A DNA stretch of 64,000 bases from assembly GCF_900110165.1 (NCBI RefSeq), contig NZ_FOCQ01000007.1, positions 124,001 to 188,000 on the forward strand. Reading direction: 5' to 3'. Made by a program: the position numbers and the translations under genes. Below the pieces are notes generated by a model. It searched no databases. It was not told the DNA's origin and was given only the letters and a program-made list of their open reading frames with translations. Source of the stretch: Lihuaxuella thermophila (GTDB lineage Bacteria; Bacillota; Bacilli; Thermoactinomycetales; Thermoactinomycetaceae). Below are positions 8,643 to 17,038 of this stretch, piece after piece (position 1 is the stretch's first letter; each line of letters opens with the position of its first letter).

Positions 8643-9026
8643 ATGTCCAGCATAATAAAATGGATTTTTCTTCTTTCGTCCCTCGCCGCAGGCTGCCAAT
8701 CTCAATATGAAATACCCAAGGCTGAGATCCCGCCACCGTCAACGAAACAGATGATCCCAGTCACGGTACTTGCCATTGCGAAAGACGGTTCCTACGTTAA
8801 AGGGGCTCATGTTATGCCGTATTATCTCAAGCCGAAATATCTTCCGGCTACCACTGGATGGAAAACGGATGGAAACGGAAGATACACGATTCAACTCGAA
8901 GCAGGGGCAAAGGTTCGGATAGATCTGACATACCCCACTGGCCAAAGGGTATCGAAAGAGATTACGGTTTCCTCTCAGGAAAAAGAGATCCGATTTGTCG
9001 AACCAAAAGGGATGCCGTCTCCATGA
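8643..9026 (+). CDS. Small lipoprotein with a carboxypeptidase-regulatory-like fold
   Basis: 127 residues. A lipoprotein signal ends in LAAGC (Cys18), so the protein is probably lipid-anchored on the outer face of the membrane. The remainder has beta-rich repeats (VTVLAIAKDGSYVKGAHV, GRYTIQLEAGAKVRIDL) resembling carboxypeptidase-regulatory/transthyretin-like domains, which are non-catalytic. AGGAGGA seven bases before the ATG is a strong ribosome site. It is divergent from the protease gene, which may indicate a shared control region. No function is assigned. Confidence 0.65.
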   Translation: MSSIIKWIFLLSSLAAGCQSQYEIPKAEIPPPSTKQMIPVTVLAIAKDGSYVKGAHVMPYYLKPKYLPATTGWKTDGNGRYTIQLEAGAKVRIDLTYPTGQRVSKEITVSSQEKEIRFVEPKGMPSP

Positions 9027-9166
9027 GAAGATGGTATTTTTCATCCGCTGAATGCTTCAACAATTGGAATAGGCTATATTTCATAGTATAAATAAAATTA
9101 AAATATTTGTACATAAATTGAAAACATGATAAATCAGGGTATTCCGGAAAATACCCAAAAGGTGAA

Positions 9167-9196
9167 AGCCCACATTTTTAGGTGGGCTCTTTTATT
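9167..9196 (+). terminator. Terminator downstream of the lipoprotein gene
   Basis: AGCCCAC and GTGGGCT arms with a seven-base loop, then CTTTTATTT. It lies 140 bases after the stop, in an otherwise AT-rich spacer. Confidence 0.75.
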
Positions 9197-9471
9197 TCCA
9201 AATATTGATGGATGGATTCAGTTTTAAGTGACGGCTAATTTCAACATGTTTTTTCACTAAAACGATCCCGGCTTTCGATTTACCTTGTTCAACGAAGTGA
9301 ACAATTTAGGGTTTGAACATATGAACGCATCGCCAAGGGGTGCTTGGCCCAGGTATATTCTTTGATCTCAAATGTAAGTTCTTGTAAGATTGTATGTACT
9401 TCTGCCAGTGCCAATCCCATAGCATCGTCGATCTCTTCAATCAATTCATTGCAAGTGAATTCCTCTGTCAA
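9192..9471 (-). pseudogene. Frameshifted small gene of unknown function
   Basis: A 60-codon frame (TTG at 9471, ...EEIDDAMGLALAEVHTILQE...) stops at 9289. The continuation EQGKSKAGIVLVKKHVEISR is in another frame and runs to a TAA at 9192. Together they look like one protein of about 90 residues broken by a frameshift. There is no good ribosome site. Its end overlaps the plus-strand terminator. I do not recognise it. Confidence 0.3.
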
Positions 9472-9577
9472 GCGATGGCCTCTGTGGATTAGGCAGGAGC
9501 AGTAGGAACAGCTCCGGTTTATCCTTCTTTCTCCTCAAGGCCGTTTTTTCCGCCAGCCCGGAGCATCATTTTATATT

Positions 9578-10135
9578 TTAAATACGTCCCCCTTTCATCT
9601 TTGAGATCTTTAAGAACATGATGTTTTTCTTCACCAGGAAGCGGCGCGAATAGAAATAATTATCACCAGCATCTTTAAAGAAAAACCGTACAATAATAAA
9701 CGGCCCCTTATATTCTTCATCTAACATATTGCTTAATCCAAAAACATTGACTCTATATAATTTAGAACATTCACCTTGCTTGATTTTTATTGGGTTTTCC
9801 TGTAACTCTTCGCTGTTTAAATAGATTCCTTCCCGATCTCTGACATGATTATGGAGAACTAATGAGAATTTCTTTGATTTCGAAGCAATTAAAGATCGTG
9901 TCACCTTATTGAACCAAATTTTTTGAAGCAATGGCTCACTGAAAACAACTCCTATATCTTCAATCGAAACCGGAACCGAATGCATGTTACTAATTCTTAG
10001 CAAGTAATTACGTTCATTCCCATCTTCACTAATACGTTCTCTTACTATCACTTTAATGTTGGATTTAACCCATAAGCTTCTAATCACTAGATAAATTCCG
10101 AGTGCTACAAAAGCCACTAACAATTCAGCGCCCAT
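9578..10135 (-). CDS. Membrane-anchored protein, unknown function
   Basis: 185 residues with one N-terminal transmembrane helix (about 4-22, ELLVAFVALGIYLVIRSLW) and a basic, beta-rich remainder (RNYLLRISNMHSVPVSIEDI; FIIVRFFFKDAGDNYFY). The topology suggests a single-pass protein with the domain inside the cell (basic WVKSNIKV flank). AGGAGGT lies 13 bases before the ATG, so the start is credible. It stands alone in the element. No family recognised. Confidence 0.55.
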   Translation of the reverse strand: MGAELLVAFVALGIYLVIRSLWVKSNIKVIVRERISEDGNERNYLLRISNMHSVPVSIEDIGVVFSEPLLQKIWFNKVTRSLIASKSKKFSLVLHNHVRDREGIYLNSEELQENPIKIKQGECSKLYRVNVFGLSNMLDEEYKGPFIIVRFFFKDAGDNYFYSRRFLVKKNIMFLKISKMKGGRI

Positions 10136-10467
10136 CTGAATGAATCATACCTCCTGTAAACAATGTAGAGATATTCTTTAAGTAGTTCCATGCATTCTAC
10201 CTTGATCAACTCGTTCATGTTACCTGATCATTCAAATTTGAATATTTCTCCAACTCGCTGAATATTCCATTACTCTCACCTTCAATCTTTAGAGACGTTC
10301 CTAAACTGCTCTATTTCACTTTCAGAAGGTCTTACCCAATGGCCCATTTGTATTCTATCATTAATATATTTTTAGATGGATTTTTAAATGTAATTAATAT
10401 GCTCCCCATCGGGTTCAAAAAATTCGTTCTTATCCATCCTAGGCCGAGAAGTCATGGGATCAGGGAT

Positions 10468-10484
10468 CGCAACCTAGGGTTGCG
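10468..10484. promoter_or_regulatory. Palindrome upstream of the XRE regulator gene, possible operator
   Basis: CGCAACC-TAG-GGTTGCG, seven-base arms, 92 bases before the start at 10576. Location suggests autoregulation by the XRE protein, but this is inference. The rest of 10136-10575 holds no supported gene. The longer open frame from 10339 has no ribosome site. Confidence 0.4.
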
Positions 10485-10575
10485 AGAGGGTGCAAACACC
10501 GTTAGCTTGACTCTCGGAACAGAGATCATCAATAATGGCAGTGACGTATACAAGGTCAGAAAGGTAGTTGTCGAT

Positions 10576-11028
10576 ATGGTATTTGGAGAGAAGCTCAAAA
10601 CAGAGAGGAAAAAGAAAGGTTGGTCTCAAGACGAATTGGCGAAAAAGCTGTTTGTCAGCCGACAGTCTGTTTCCAAATGGGAGAACGGTCAGAACTATCC
10701 CAGCATTGAAATCATCATCAAATTAAGCGACCTCTTTGATGTAACCATTGATGAATTGTTAAGGAGTGACGAGGAGTTGACGAAAAAAGTGATCAAAGAC
10801 AGCAAGCAATTGGCGTATCCGAGGTTAAAAATGATGTTCGATGTTTTCGTCATGATCGGCCTGGCTCTGCTGATTATCAAACTCAGCGTTCTGGCTTTAA
10901 ATAAATTCACCGCTTTGGATATTACGTTGTACGGCGGATCGTTTTTTTGGAACTTTGGTCCGTTAATTCTGATGATCAGTGGAAGCGTCGGTTCCGAAAT
11001 TCTTAAAGACAAGTACAAAAAAGAGTAA
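10576..11028 (+). CDS. XRE-family transcriptional regulator with two C-terminal membrane segments
   Basis: 150 residues from the chosen ATG at 10576. An N-terminal Cro/CI helix-turn-helix (about 4-60: WSQDELAKKLFVSRQSVSKW, then PSIEIIIKLSDLFDVTIDEL) is followed by a linker and two hydrophobic helices (about 87-107 and 120-142), so the regulator is probably membrane-tethered. This architecture is common in Firmicutes and may couple a membrane signal to DNA binding. The frame is open back to 10339, but the conserved domain starts MVFGEKLKTERKK, so the inner start is preferred. AAAGGTAG is only a weak ribosome site. Confidence 0.8.
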   Translation: MVFGEKLKTERKKKGWSQDELAKKLFVSRQSVSKWENGQNYPSIEIIIKLSDLFDVTIDELLRSDEELTKKVIKDSKQLAYPRLKMMFDVFVMIGLALLIIKLSVLALNKFTALDITLYGGSFFWNFGPLILMISGSVGSEILKDKYKKE

Positions 11029-11197
11029 ATCTGACGATTTTTGATCCATTTAGGGAGCCTGATTGCTATATTGCTATGATACGTGGTATCCCTTAATCCT
11101 GACCAAATGAATCTTCTATGTAATTTAAGTGTTCAAAGTTGTGCAAAATACAGGGCTGGCCGTACACCCATCGAACCAATTAAAAGAATTCCCACAA

Positions 11198-11229
11198 AGT
11201 AAAACCCATCCTTCTCTAAAGGCGGGTCT
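11198..11229 (-). terminator. Terminator of the PrsW-like gene
   Basis: On the minus strand ACCCGCC...GGATGGGT is followed by TTTACTTT, eight bases beyond the stop at 11238. Confidence 0.6.
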
Positions 11230-11237
11230 TACATTGA

Positions 11238-11891
11238 TTACTCGTATACCACTGCATGCCTCAATTTCCGGATGTACCTGGAACTCAAGATCATCAGAAA
11301 TACCAAAAACAGGATCAATGCCACATACCCCCAGAATCCATCCACCATGGCAAAGGCATCATAGACTCCATGATAGAAAGCAGGGATGAGATAGGCATAA
11401 TAAATGGGGCTTAATCCCATTTTTGCACGTGAAAAATAATACCCCATGATCACCCCAAAAAACATATGAGCAGGGACAGCTGTGACGGATCGTAAAAATG
11501 CGACAACCAGGCCGAAACTGCTCACATAGATAATATTTTCGACCATGGCGAATCCTAGAGAAATAGCTGCGGCATAAACGACTCCGTCAATCGGCTCGTC
11601 AAACTCAAGGTGCCGATAGATGCCTTTTTGAAAAAAGAGAGCCTTTAAAAATTCTTCCACTACTCCTGCCACAAAAAAAGCAGTGAATAGGATTTCATAG
11701 ATACCGTCATGATTTGCCTTACAGATGAGTAGATAACGCTCAATGAGTGCCGCCGGAAAAGGAACAATCATCCCCATTATAAATAACCGTAATACCTGTC
11801 GTTTCGGTTCGGGATTGATTTTGTCCCTTGTATAGATCCAAATCATCAAGAGAATGGCAGGAATGATAGCGCTAAAAATCAAGACAAGCAA
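11238..11891 (-). CDS. PrsW-family intramembrane metalloprotease-like protein
   Basis: 217 residues with about seven hydrophobic segments. The family signature is visible: the paired glutamates in VVEEFLKALFF, Glu in FAMVENIIY, His in AHMFFGVIMGYYF and His in FYHGVYDAF. In Bacillus subtilis PrsW makes the first cut in anti-sigma factor RsiW; relatives with other targets exist. The longest frame starts at ATG 11912, but the AGGAGG site lies inside it and points to TTG 11891, giving MLVLIFSAIIP. It is separate from any visible sigma/anti-sigma pair, so its substrate is unknown. Confidence 0.82.
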   Translation of the reverse strand: MLVLIFSAIIPAILLMIWIYTRDKINPEPKRQVLRLFIMGMIVPFPAALIERYLLICKANHDGIYEILFTAFFVAGVVEEFLKALFFQKGIYRHLEFDEPIDGVVYAAAISLGFAMVENIIYVSSFGLVVAFLRSVTAVPAHMFFGVIMGYYFSRAKMGLSPIYYAYLIPAFYHGVYDAFAMVDGFWGYVALILFLVFLMILSSRYIRKLRHAVVYE

Positions 11892-11948
11892 TGGGAAGCC
11901 TCCTGACACCATAGAGTTCTTTCTATAGTGTGTCCCATTTCCTTACAT

Positions 11949-12095
11949 TCAACCTGTCCTCCACGGTTCAATGGTCAATTTTGGTTCGTCATAAACAACA
12001 ACAGCTAGATGCCCGAAGCACCCAGCTGCGTTTATCAATTCCAACGGAGTTGGCAAATCCGGTAGCTGTAACCGTTTTTGCCACCCCGCTTCCAT
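11949..12095 (-). CDS. 48-residue ORF directly after the recombinase gene
   Basis: ATG at 12095, three bases after the recombinase stop, reading MEAGWQKRLQLPDLPTPLE and ending EPKLTIEPWRTG before TGA at 11951-11949. The tight spacing suggests translational coupling to the recombinase; there is no separate strong ribosome site. The sequence looks protein-like (no low complexity, hydrophobic VVVY core). A recombination directionality factor would be small and near the recombinase, as SprB is in SPbeta, so this is a candidate, but I see no homology to a known one. It could also be a relic of a longer gene. Confidence 0.4.
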   Translation of the reverse strand: MEAGWQKRLQLPDLPTPLELINAAGCFGHLAVVVYDEPKLTIEPWRTG

Positions 12096-12098
12096 GAA

Positions 12099-13748
12099 TC
12101 AAGCCTGAAGTAAATTCTTTAAACGCACCACCTCTTTTAGCTTACACCGAAGTTCCAACTCCGGTGGTTTGGTTCCATAACCCGATCTGATCTTCTTCAC
12201 GACAATTTCATAAAAAATAGCTGACAGAAGCTCGTTCTTCCTTTCATTTGATTTTGCGCGTAAATAGTAATCATAAATGACTTCAATGTTTTCCCGCGCA
12301 TTATCGATATCTTCCGCTGACAAACCTGCAGCTGTTTCTTCTGCTTGTAAAAGTTGACGTTCGATGGCCCGTAGTTCCCTTATTTCTTCCTCGATCTCCT
12401 TTTTGCGTTCAAGAAACTCTTCACGCGTATATTCGCCGTCTTCCCGCATTTCCTTAGCTGCTTTCAGCCTTTTGTTCCACTTCTCGATCTCTTTATTAAT
12501 CCGCTCAAGCTGCGCTTCTTTATGCTGGAGATGAAATTCATCCAGTCTATTTTCAACGCGAACCAGATTTTGAATGTGGTACGCAAACTCTTCCCGGTCC
12601 AAAGCCAACAAATGTTTCAGATAACCGACAACCGCTTCCTCTACAGCTTCATATTTGACATTGTTTTTGCAACCTAAAGTTCTGCATCGTAATTGAACGA
12701 CAGGAAACTTCACGTACTCTCCGTTTTCATCCTTCTTTTGCTTATACTGTGTGCTTTTAAACATGTGTTTTTCACAATTGGCACAGATGATCAGGCCAGT
12801 GAGCGGTGACACTTCCTTAAATGGATTCCCTTTATGCATGTTGCGCTTTGGATTTTTTGTTTTCTCAAACGCTTTCTCCCAAACCTCAGGATCAACGATC
12901 GGCTCGTGTGCGTTTGGCACATAAATCCGTTCTTCTTCCGGGCGCAGCCGCTTTTTACCCTTTTCCACTTCTTCCGTGTAGTTATACCGAACATCGCCCT
13001 TATAGACAGGATTGGTCAAGATATTCTTAATCACCGACTGATCCCATCTGTCCGAACCACGCGGTGATTTAATACCCAAACGAAACAATTCATTTGAAAT
13101 GGCCCGATATCCAAACTCTTTTCCATCTTTTCCATAAACGTAAGTGTGGTAAATGAATTTGATTATTTCCGCTTTCTCCTTATCCGGAACAAGCTTTCTC
13201 GTCTTCTCGTCCACTTGGTACCCGAATGGAACAGCATTGCCGCCCGGCATCCACTTTCCCATCATGGCAAACGCTTTTTTCGCAGAGGTTACACGGTTGG
13301 TATACTGTTTCAACTCTGCTCTGGACATGAAAAGCTGCATGTCATAGGTAAACGCAGCCTGATAGTCGTTTAGATCGAGAATGTCGCCGTCGACGATGAT
13401 CTTGATCCGGTTCTTCTTGAAAATCCGCTCAATATCAGCCAAATCTTGATAGGCCCCACGGGTAATACGGCTTGTTTCCTTAACTGCAATTGCGTCATAA
13501 ACGCCCTGGTCGATCAATTTTAATAAACCTTTGAACACTTTTCGATTTTCAATAGATGCCCCTGAAGCAACTTCTTTATATACATCATAATCCGTGATTC
13601 CAAGATTCCGTAAATATTTTTCCATGTACATCAATTGTCCTACCAGGGTGTCTTCACCCGTTCGCTTCTCACGCTCTTCATCTGCACGTGAACGCCGGAT
13701 GTATAGGGCAACTTTTTTAAAGTCATATTTGTTCATCTTATCGTACAT
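12099..13748 (-). CDS. Large serine recombinase (SprA/SpoIVCA-like)
   Basis: 549 residues, close to SprA of SPbeta in size. A resolvase-type catalytic domain (about 10-160) has the nucleophile Ser20 in VALYIRRSRADEE and the conserved KETSRITRG. A recombinase domain (about 165-295; VPFGYQVDE, ILTNPVYKGDVRYNY) is followed by a zinc ribbon with Cys322, Cys325, Cys355 and Cys360, and a coiled coil (about 405-470) inside the second zinc-ribbon region, as in serine integrases. It should recombine the two cores at 3960 and 22283. The gene looks intact. The start is ATG 13748; ATG 13736 is an alternative, and both ribosome sites are weak. It sits mid-element, unlike most integrases next to attP. Confidence 0.93.
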   Translation of the reverse strand: MYDKMNKYDFKKVALYIRRSRADEEREKRTGEDTLVGQLMYMEKYLRNLGITDYDVYKEVASGASIENRKVFKGLLKLIDQGVYDAIAVKETSRITRGAYQDLADIERIFKKNRIKIIVDGDILDLNDYQAAFTYDMQLFMSRAELKQYTNRVTSAKKAFAMMGKWMPGGNAVPFGYQVDEKTRKLVPDKEKAEIIKFIYHTYVYGKDGKEFGYRAISNELFRLGIKSPRGSDRWDQSVIKNILTNPVYKGDVRYNYTEEVEKGKKRLRPEEERIYVPNAHEPIVDPEVWEKAFEKTKNPKRNMHKGNPFKEVSPLTGLIICANCEKHMFKSTQYKQKKDENGEYVKFPVVQLRCRTLGCKNNVKYEAVEEAVVGYLKHLLALDREEFAYHIQNLVRVENRLDEFHLQHKEAQLERINKEIEKWNKRLKAAKEMREDGEYTREEFLERKKEIEEEIRELRAIERQLLQAEETAAGLSAEDIDNARENIEVIYDYYLRAKSNERKNELLSAIFYEIVVKKIRSGYGTKPPELELRCKLKEVVRLKNLLQA

Positions 13749-13792
13749 AGATCGTCAACACCCCAAGGTTAGACTAAAGATGCATGGCAATA

Positions 13793-13821
13793 ATTATATG
13801 CCAATTTCGTTACTGCTTCAA
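13793..13821 (-). promoter_or_regulatory. Sigma-A-type promoter of the recombinase gene
   Basis: On the minus strand TTGAAG (13821-13816), 17 bases, TATAAT (13798-13793), about 45 bases before the ATG. The diverged copy at 15385-15413 keeps the same layout (TTTAAG-17-TATAAT), which supports function. No sporulation-sigma signature is obvious here. Confidence 0.7.
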
Positions 13822-13844
13822 CTTTCACGTTAACGCTCCGATGA

Positions 13845-13871
13845 TAAAAAAAGATCCCTATGAGGGATCTT
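13845..13871 (-). terminator. Terminator upstream of the recombinase promoter
   Basis: AAGATCCC and GGGATCTT arms with a five-base loop and seven T on the minus strand. It would stop transcripts arriving from the AraC-type gene. Between it and 14168 there is about 300 bases with no gene seen. Confidence 0.8.
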
Positions 13872-14167
13872 CCGGAGTGTAGTATATAATTTCTTCCATA
13901 CAGACTTTTTGAGCATCATTTTGTTTTAAAAAACTACTATCTCTGTGTATGGTTGTCTGTACTGCGCACAGATTGCCAAACTAGGCAATGGGAGACGGCA
14001 AATTTGACATATCCGACCAATATGGACATAGTGAACTCAGATTCTCTTCTAACAAAGATTTTCCTGTTATCGGAAAATCAGCCCTCCAGCGAATTTGTTG
14101 CAGGGAAGTAAGGGATAGAAAACAGAAACGATTGACATGCATAACGGATGGCAGGTCACATGAATGA

Positions 14168-15040
14168 TTATTTTTTCACAACGGGAATCCATATTTCACT
14201 TTTAAAAGTGGGGGAAGTGACATCTTGATTCTCGTTCCACAAGATTTCCGGCCCTTCTGCCAGTTCATAGTTTGACGACGGAAACCACTCAGCATAGATC
14301 CGGCCCCAAACATCCTGCAACGTATCAGGAAACGGCCCCACTGCTTCAAAAACGGCCCATGTGGAGGCAGGAACCTCAAGTTTTGCCAGGTTACCCGGGC
14401 ACTCCTTCGTGGTTGCCACGCCGATATAATGATCAAGCTCCCCTTTTTCTTCCATCCGGCCTTCAGAAAAATTCGCGGATGCCTGAAGCAATCCCAAAGG
14501 CTTGACATTGGAAAGTTTCTTCAGCTGATCGATCATTTCATCATTTAAACTTTTCCACATAGCGGCAATCTCCGGATTTACACCGTGAAAAATGATCGGG
14601 ACTCTTTTTTTAATACCCACGATGCGAAAAGCGTCTTTCTCTTCAATTCGATAGTTCATTTCACTGCCTCCTTTAATGGATAACTGGAAGGTCATTCGTG
14701 GATAAGCCTTTAATAATTGACCATTCATTCTGGCTTCGGAAGGTGTTACACCGTGCAGACTTTGAAAAGCTCTCGTAAATGAATCCGGGGAACTGTACCC
14801 ATATTTAATCGCAATATCAATAACTTTTTTGTCACTGTTAATTAGCTCAAATGCTGCAAGGGTAAGGCGTCGTCGCCGGATATATTCCGACAGCGTAACA
14901 CCCGCAAGAAAAGAAAACATTCTCTTAAAATGATATTCCGAGCAGAAAGCCAGTCTCGCTACCTCTTTAAAGTCGATATCATTTGTAAGATTTTCTTCAA
15001 TATAGTTTAAGGCTGCGTTCATTCTTTTTAGCAAATCCAT
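14168..15040 (-). CDS. AraC-family regulator with GyrI-like effector-binding domain
   Basis: 290 residues, the normal length for this architecture. Two helix-turn-helix motifs of the AraC type occupy about 8-105 ([38 protein letters not shown]), followed by a GyrI/SOUL-like small-molecule-binding domain (about 130-290; [27 protein letters not shown]). Such regulators often respond to drugs or toxic compounds. The ATG at 15040 is chosen because GGGGAGGT precedes it and the conserved domain begins there; the frame is open to 15226. It appears to be inserted between the recombinase promoter region and its relic copy. No target gene is adjacent. Confidence 0.88.
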   Translation of the reverse strand: MDLLKRMNAALNYIEENLTNDIDFKEVARLAFCSEYHFKRMFSFLAGVTLSEYIRRRRLTLAAFELINSDKKVIDIAIKYGYSSPDSFTRAFQSLHGVTPSEARMNGQLLKAYPRMTFQLSIKGGSEMNYRIEEKDAFRIVGIKKRVPIIFHGVNPEIAAMWKSLNDEMIDQLKKLSNVKPLGLLQASANFSEGRMEEKGELDHYIGVATTKECPGNLAKLEVPASTWAVFEAVGPFPDTLQDVWGRIYAEWFPSSNYELAEGPEILWNENQDVTSPTFKSEIWIPVVKK

Positions 15041-15275
15041 CCAAATGACCTCCCCTACACCAACAGAATAACAGGATTGGTATAGATCGACCCGACATTT
15101 CGTGCACAATGATGCAGGGTAGCCCGATTTGATCCGCGAAAAGGGCTGCTTTTTCGATTCATCCCCCGGGTCCATAACCGATTTGCAGTACCCGGTCTCC
15201 GGGTTATGAATGTCCGGATGGGCCATTGTCTTTTCAACTCGTTCTCAGGAGTTCTATTTATTTTGACTTAACTCT

Positions 15276-15470
15276 GATCCCCGTCTTCATCTGTTCGAGA
15301 ACGCCGGATGTATATAGCAACTTGTTTAAAGTTCTTATCATACAGAGATTGTCCATAGGTTTCGTCTAAAAGATACACGAAATGATTATATTCTAAATTC
15401 GTTACCGCTTAAACTTCACCGTTTACACTCCGACGACAAAATAAAAGACCCCTCTCAGGGATCTTCCTTA
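15276..15470 (-). pseudogene. Relic of a second recombinase gene: 5' end plus promoter region
   Basis: The minus strand here aligns with the recombinase upstream region and first codons (13675-13871): a hairpin (AAGATCCC...GGGTCTT), TCGGAGYGT, GGTAACGAA, TATAAT at the same spacing, and ATACATCCGGCGTTC matching codons for YIRRS. Differences are spread throughout, about a quarter of positions by eye, so this is an old or separately acquired copy rather than a recent duplication. The coding part is frameshifted and stops after about 25 codons. It shows that a related recombinase gene once stood here. Confidence 0.75.
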
Positions 15471-15656
15471 AATACCCAGTTCGATTTTAGCTAGTACACG
15501 ACAAAGATCATCCTTCGTCTGCTCGTAGCCTAATTTATTCCCCCACTCAGTAATATAAGTGCAGTTTTTTGATTTAAAAACCACTCCGGAATTTTCTATT
15601 TGAGGTATTTCATTTTGGTATCCCTTTTTCATTGATCTCGCTGCTCTCATTTTCAT
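15468..15656 (-). CDS. 62-residue protein upstream of the recombinase relic
   Basis: ATG at 15656 with GGAGGTAA directly before it, a strong ribosome site. The product is basic at the start (MKMRAARSMKKGYQNE) and otherwise soluble (CTYITEWGNKLGYEQTKDDL). It ends at the hairpin that precedes the relic promoter, so the original order was this gene, terminator, promoter, recombinase. That position makes it a second candidate for a recombination directionality factor or recombinase regulator, but no homology is recognised. Confidence 0.5.
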   Translation of the reverse strand: MKMRAARSMKKGYQNEIPQIENSGVVFKSKNCTYITEWGNKLGYEQTKDDLCRVLAKIELGI

Positions 15657-15808
15657 TTACCTCCGCTGGGTGTCGAATGGTATACTTCTCAATAATCAAC
15701 TGTCCTTTTTAGCATCCCAACCAAAAAGATATATATACAATTTCTTCCATAAGGCGTTTTATGGGTAAAATCCAACCGGGGGAAACTTGCTTTTTGATTG
15801 CTGAATAT

Positions 15809-15853
15809 AAAAAACAAGCTGGCTTCACTTATCAAAAGTCAGCTTGTTTTTTT
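15809..15853. terminator. Bidirectional terminator downstream of the acetyltransferase gene
   Basis: AAACAAGCTG and CAGCTTGTTT arms with an 18-base loop, T run on both strands. It serves the minus-strand gene ending at 15980. The rest of 15657-15979 shows no supported gene. Confidence 0.75.
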
Positions 15854-15979
15854 AAAATAACGACTATTTCTATCGATAGGGTATGTTTTACTGGTTCTCT
15901 GCCCATAAGTTTGTTGGCTAACCTAAGCGTGCATCTTTCCGATCTGGCACTGTCATCCCTCATAGGAAAAATACGGTGT

Positions 15980-16774
15980 CTACCGGCCGAGTCGCTCGCG
16001 TCCCCTGCTGCACCGGTAGCAACCCGGGTCGTTGCACAGGAGTGCGGCGGCATCCTGGTGCAGCAGATCCATCGTGCTTGCGATCACCTCTTGCCCAAGC
16101 ATCCACTGCACCAGGCCCTGGCCAACCAGCCTGTCACGGATCGCCCGACGCTGTCGCAGGGAGGCTTCGATTACACCGAATGCCCGGCTGCAACCCGGCG
16201 GATCGTACAGGTCAACCTCCAGGCGAACGGAACCGACTACCGGAATTCGGCTGGGGCGGTGGGGATTCATAGGGATGTCCAGATAGGGAACCCGTGCATA
16301 AGCCTCACCCACATGCACAGTGGAGTTGCTGGTATGTCCCATCCCCAGTAAAAGGACGCCTCCCCCCATCTTGGCTAACCGGTCCAGCGGACTGTTCATG
16401 CCCAGTGCCGGTACCTTATGATGTCCCTCGCAGATGGTGGCGGCCCCCTCGCCGATGGCCGCCACCGAGTGAGTGGGATGTAATGAACGTACTGCACCGT
16501 GGCGCTTACGCAAAATCTCGGTCAAGATGCCGGTACGGCTCGGGGTTACCTCCGGGTCGAACACGTCGTTGTTGTAGGTAAAGGTAGGTACCACCAGAAG
16601 ACCACTCCGGCCGATGCACTCCAGCAGCGCGTCAAGAACGGTATCGGCGCCACCCTCGACCGGGCCCAGATTGCGCAACGCGCTGTGAACGACGAGACGG
16701 GTCCCCGACTCAATGCCCAAGCTGTGGAACGCCTCGATCAGAGACTGTTTCGTGATCATTTTTGACAAGGCCAT
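15980..16774 (-). CDS. AAC(3)-family aminoglycoside N-acetyltransferase-like protein
   Basis: About 264 residues from ATG 16774, matching the AAC(3)/YokD family. Recognisable parts are LVVHSALRNLGPVEGGADTV near the N-terminus, VVPTFTYNNDVFD, RSLHPTHSVAAIG and LLLGMGHTSNSTVHVGE, with the family histidine in HPTHS. Such enzymes transfer acetyl from acetyl-CoA to the 3-amino group of aminoglycosides, but many chromosomal members have other or unknown substrates. The frame is open to 16888 without a good ribosome site. The gene is richer in G and C than the surrounding element, which suggests separate transfer. Resistance is not implied by sequence alone. Confidence 0.85.
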   Translation of the reverse strand: MALSKMITKQSLIEAFHSLGIESGTRLVVHSALRNLGPVEGGADTVLDALLECIGRSGLLVVPTFTYNNDVFDPEVTPSRTGILTEILRKRHGAVRSLHPTHSVAAIGEGAATICEGHHKVPALGMNSPLDRLAKMGGGVLLLGMGHTSNSTVHVGEAYARVPYLDIPMNPHRPSRIPVVGSVRLEVDLYDPPGCSRAFGVIEASLRQRRAIRDRLVGQGLVQWMLGQEVIASTMDLLHQDAAALLCNDPGCYRCSRGRERLGR

Positions 16775-17038
16775 CACGCCCTTAACTGTTCCTTTTGGGG
16801 AGAAAACGGTTGTAGAAATTGGTTTTCCCCGATGGCGATCATCACTTTTCAATTTTTTCTTGAATTCATGGACAGATTTGCCGCACAAGTTTGGTGGTAC
16901 ATGGACTCGCCGCTTCCTGAATTGGGGCGAATCAAAGATTACTCGGTCCCCGCTCTTTTTTCACATCGGTAAAGAACATTCGAGATCATTGTAAAAAGGA
17001 ACTCACGCCTTTCGGACATGAGTTCGGGATTTTCATGG

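Noticed and set aside
15761-16351. 196-codon plus-strand frame opposite the AAC(3)-like gene
   Set aside because: It is the antisense shadow of the acetyltransferase in a GC-rich stretch and crosses a terminator.
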